From assembly GCF_004959935.1 (NCBI RefSeq), contig NZ_SMYN01000004.1, positions 186,001 through 250,000 on the forward strand: 64,000 bases of DNA, written 5' to 3'. Origin of the DNA: Falsirhodobacter xinxiangensis. Lineage in GTDB: Bacteria > Pseudomonadota > Alphaproteobacteria > Rhodobacterales > Rhodobacteraceae. Made by a program: the position numbers and the translations under genes. The notes beneath the pieces are model-generated. The model was not told where the DNA came from. It was given only the letters and a program-made list of their open reading frames with translations, and searched no databases. Shown here in pieces: positions 62,957 through 64,000 of the stretch; position 1 is the first letter of the stretch, and every line of letters starts with the position of its first letter.

Positions 62957-63999
62957 AGCGCCCCCACGCCCTTGCGGGACAGCAATATCCACAGGAACAC
63001 CGGCGCGCCGAGGATGGCGGTCACGATCCCGATGGGCAGTTCCGCCGGGGCGACGATCATCCGCGCGACGATATCGGCAAGGCACAGAAGAATCGCGCCC
63101 AGCACGGCGGCATTGGGCAACAGCCAGCGGTGATCCGGGCCCGATCCGATGCGCAGCAGATGCGGCACCACGATGCCGATGAAGCCGATCCCACCCGACA
63201 CCGCGACCGATGCCCCCGTCGCCGCGGCAACGGTCAGGATCGCCAGCAGCTTGATGCGCTGCACCGGCAGGCCCATATGGCCCGCCGCAGCCTCGCCCAG
63301 CGCCAATCCGTTCAGCCCCCGCGCCAGAAGCGGCGAGAGCAGGATCGCGGGCAGGATCAGCGGCAGCGCGGCCCCGACCTTGGTCCAGCTTGCCCCGGCC
63401 AGCGACCCCATCCCCCAGAAGGTCAGGTCGCGCAACTGCCGGTCATCGGCCATATAGGTCATGACCCCCACCATCGCCGCCGCCAACGCGCCCAGCGCGA
63501 TCCCGGCCAGCAGCATCGTTGCGACCGAGGTGCGCCCCGACCGGGTCGCGACGCGATAGAGCAGGAGCGTCGAATAGCCCGCCCCGGCAAAGGCCATCAG
63601 GCTGACCGCATGTTGTCCCATCCAGACGGGCAGCATCCCGCCCAGAACGATGGCAAAGACCGCGCCAAGGCTCGCCCCCGCGCCGACGCCGACCACGCCC
63701 GGATCGGCCAGCGGATTGCGGAACAGCCCCTGCATCACCGCGCCCGACACCGCCAGCGCCGCCCCGATCAACATGCCCAGCGCCAGACGGGGCAGCCGGA
63801 TGCTTTTCAGCACCAGCGCGTCGCGCGGATCGAGATTGCCCGCCATCCAGCCCTGCGCCGCGTCCAGCACCGACACGCCAGATGCGCCCGTGCCGATGGA
63901 CAGCACAGCCACAGCCGCCAGCCCCGCCAGCAGCCAGAAGAACAACCGCTTTGCGCGGTCCGACCTGTCGCCGGGAACGGAGCCTGCGATGGCAACCAT
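62953..63999 (-). CDS. hmuU: FecCD-type permease, haemin/iron transport
   Basis: A 348-residue permease with about nine or ten helices and the family segments LPRLALGMLIGAALAVSGAV, LADPGVVGVGAGASLG and GGIGFIGIVVPHLLR. ATG 63999 is one base from the window edge, so the length may be complete or slightly short. Receptor and binding-protein genes would lie beyond. Confidence 0.85.
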   Translation of the reverse strand: MVAIAGSVPGDRSDRAKRLFFWLLAGLAAVAVLSIGTGASGVSVLDAAQGWMAGNLDPRDALVLKSIRLPRLALGMLIGAALAVSGAVMQGLFRNPLADPGVVGVGAGASLGAVFAIVLGGMLPVWMGQHAVSLMAFAGAGYSTLLLYRVATRSGRTSVATMLLAGIALGALAAAMVGVMTYMADDRQLRDLTFWGMGSLAGASWTKVGAALPLILPAILLSPLLARGLNGLALGEAAAGHMGLPVQRIKLLAILTVAAATGASVAVSGGIGFIGIVVPHLLRIGSGPDHRWLLPNAAVLGAILLCLADIVARMIVAPAELPIGIVTAILGAPVFLWILLSRKGVGAL

Positions 64000-64000
64000 C

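Overview
The window is GC-rich, densely coded and syntenic in style with the chromosome of a Rhodobacteraceae-type alphaproteobacterium. The evidence is the TCA block sdhCDAB / mcl2-like malyl-CoA enzyme / mdh / sucCDAB-lpd, Irr divergent from fabA-fabB-fabI, a sitABCD operon behind Fur/Mur-like boxes, EF-P beside EpmA, a small SRP RNA, and two proteins with VPLPA-CTERM-type sorting tails. I saw no insertion sequence, prophage, CRISPR array or integrase, so this looks like core chromosome rather than an island. No gap between genes exceeds about 230 bases.

Layout. 1-1511: a PAS histidine kinase, probably cut at its 5' end. 1613-8021: a coupled three-gene unit of transglutaminase-DUF2126, circularly permuted ATP-grasp/alpha-E, and a second transglutaminase, which is a predicted peptide-ligating/peptidase system. 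8075-8907: a small lipoprotein and a VOC protein. 8908-12863 (minus): the succinate dehydrogenase operon with two small lipoprotein genes inserted between sdhA and sdhB. 13043-15363 (minus): DUF1737, NnrU, malyl-CoA thioesterase-like and TauE/SafE genes. 15506-25385 (plus): mdh, sucCDAB (SucB with two lipoyl domains), two small genes, and lpd. Paired GTGATCAC palindromes with an identical 21-bp spacing lie upstream of both sdhC and sucC, which suggests one unidentified regulator of the TCA cycle.

25421-28551: an acyltransferase, a RecD-like helicase and an Lrp-type ligand-binding protein. 28548-36725: pyrD, DUF952, a periplasmic nucleotidase, tRNA-Gly, FabI/FabB/FabA, Irr, and a third transglutaminase-like protein with serine at the usual histidine position. 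36719-38812: EpmA, EF-P and ArsC. 38955-42328: the SitABCD manganese/iron importer. 42300-45797: a VPLPA-CTERM protein, QueH, a membrane protein, a sulfotransferase and a tiny membrane protein.

46022-53315: a terminal oxidase cluster (CtaG, CopD-like, DUF2231, CoxB, CoxA with an extended C-terminus, a small membrane protein) followed by a YdeP-like molybdo-oxidoreductase. 53338-53425 (minus): SRP RNA. 53445-58118: a CpdB-like nucleotidase without a signal peptide, NudC, SRPBCC and RpoN. 58173-58249: tRNA-Met, whose 3' end overlaps the stop of an antisense VPLPA-CTERM gene. 58749-61360: dnaX-ebfC-recR. 61357-63999 (minus): an ExoD-family protein and haemin importer HmuV/HmuU.

All functions come from reading motifs and gene order; no database search was run.
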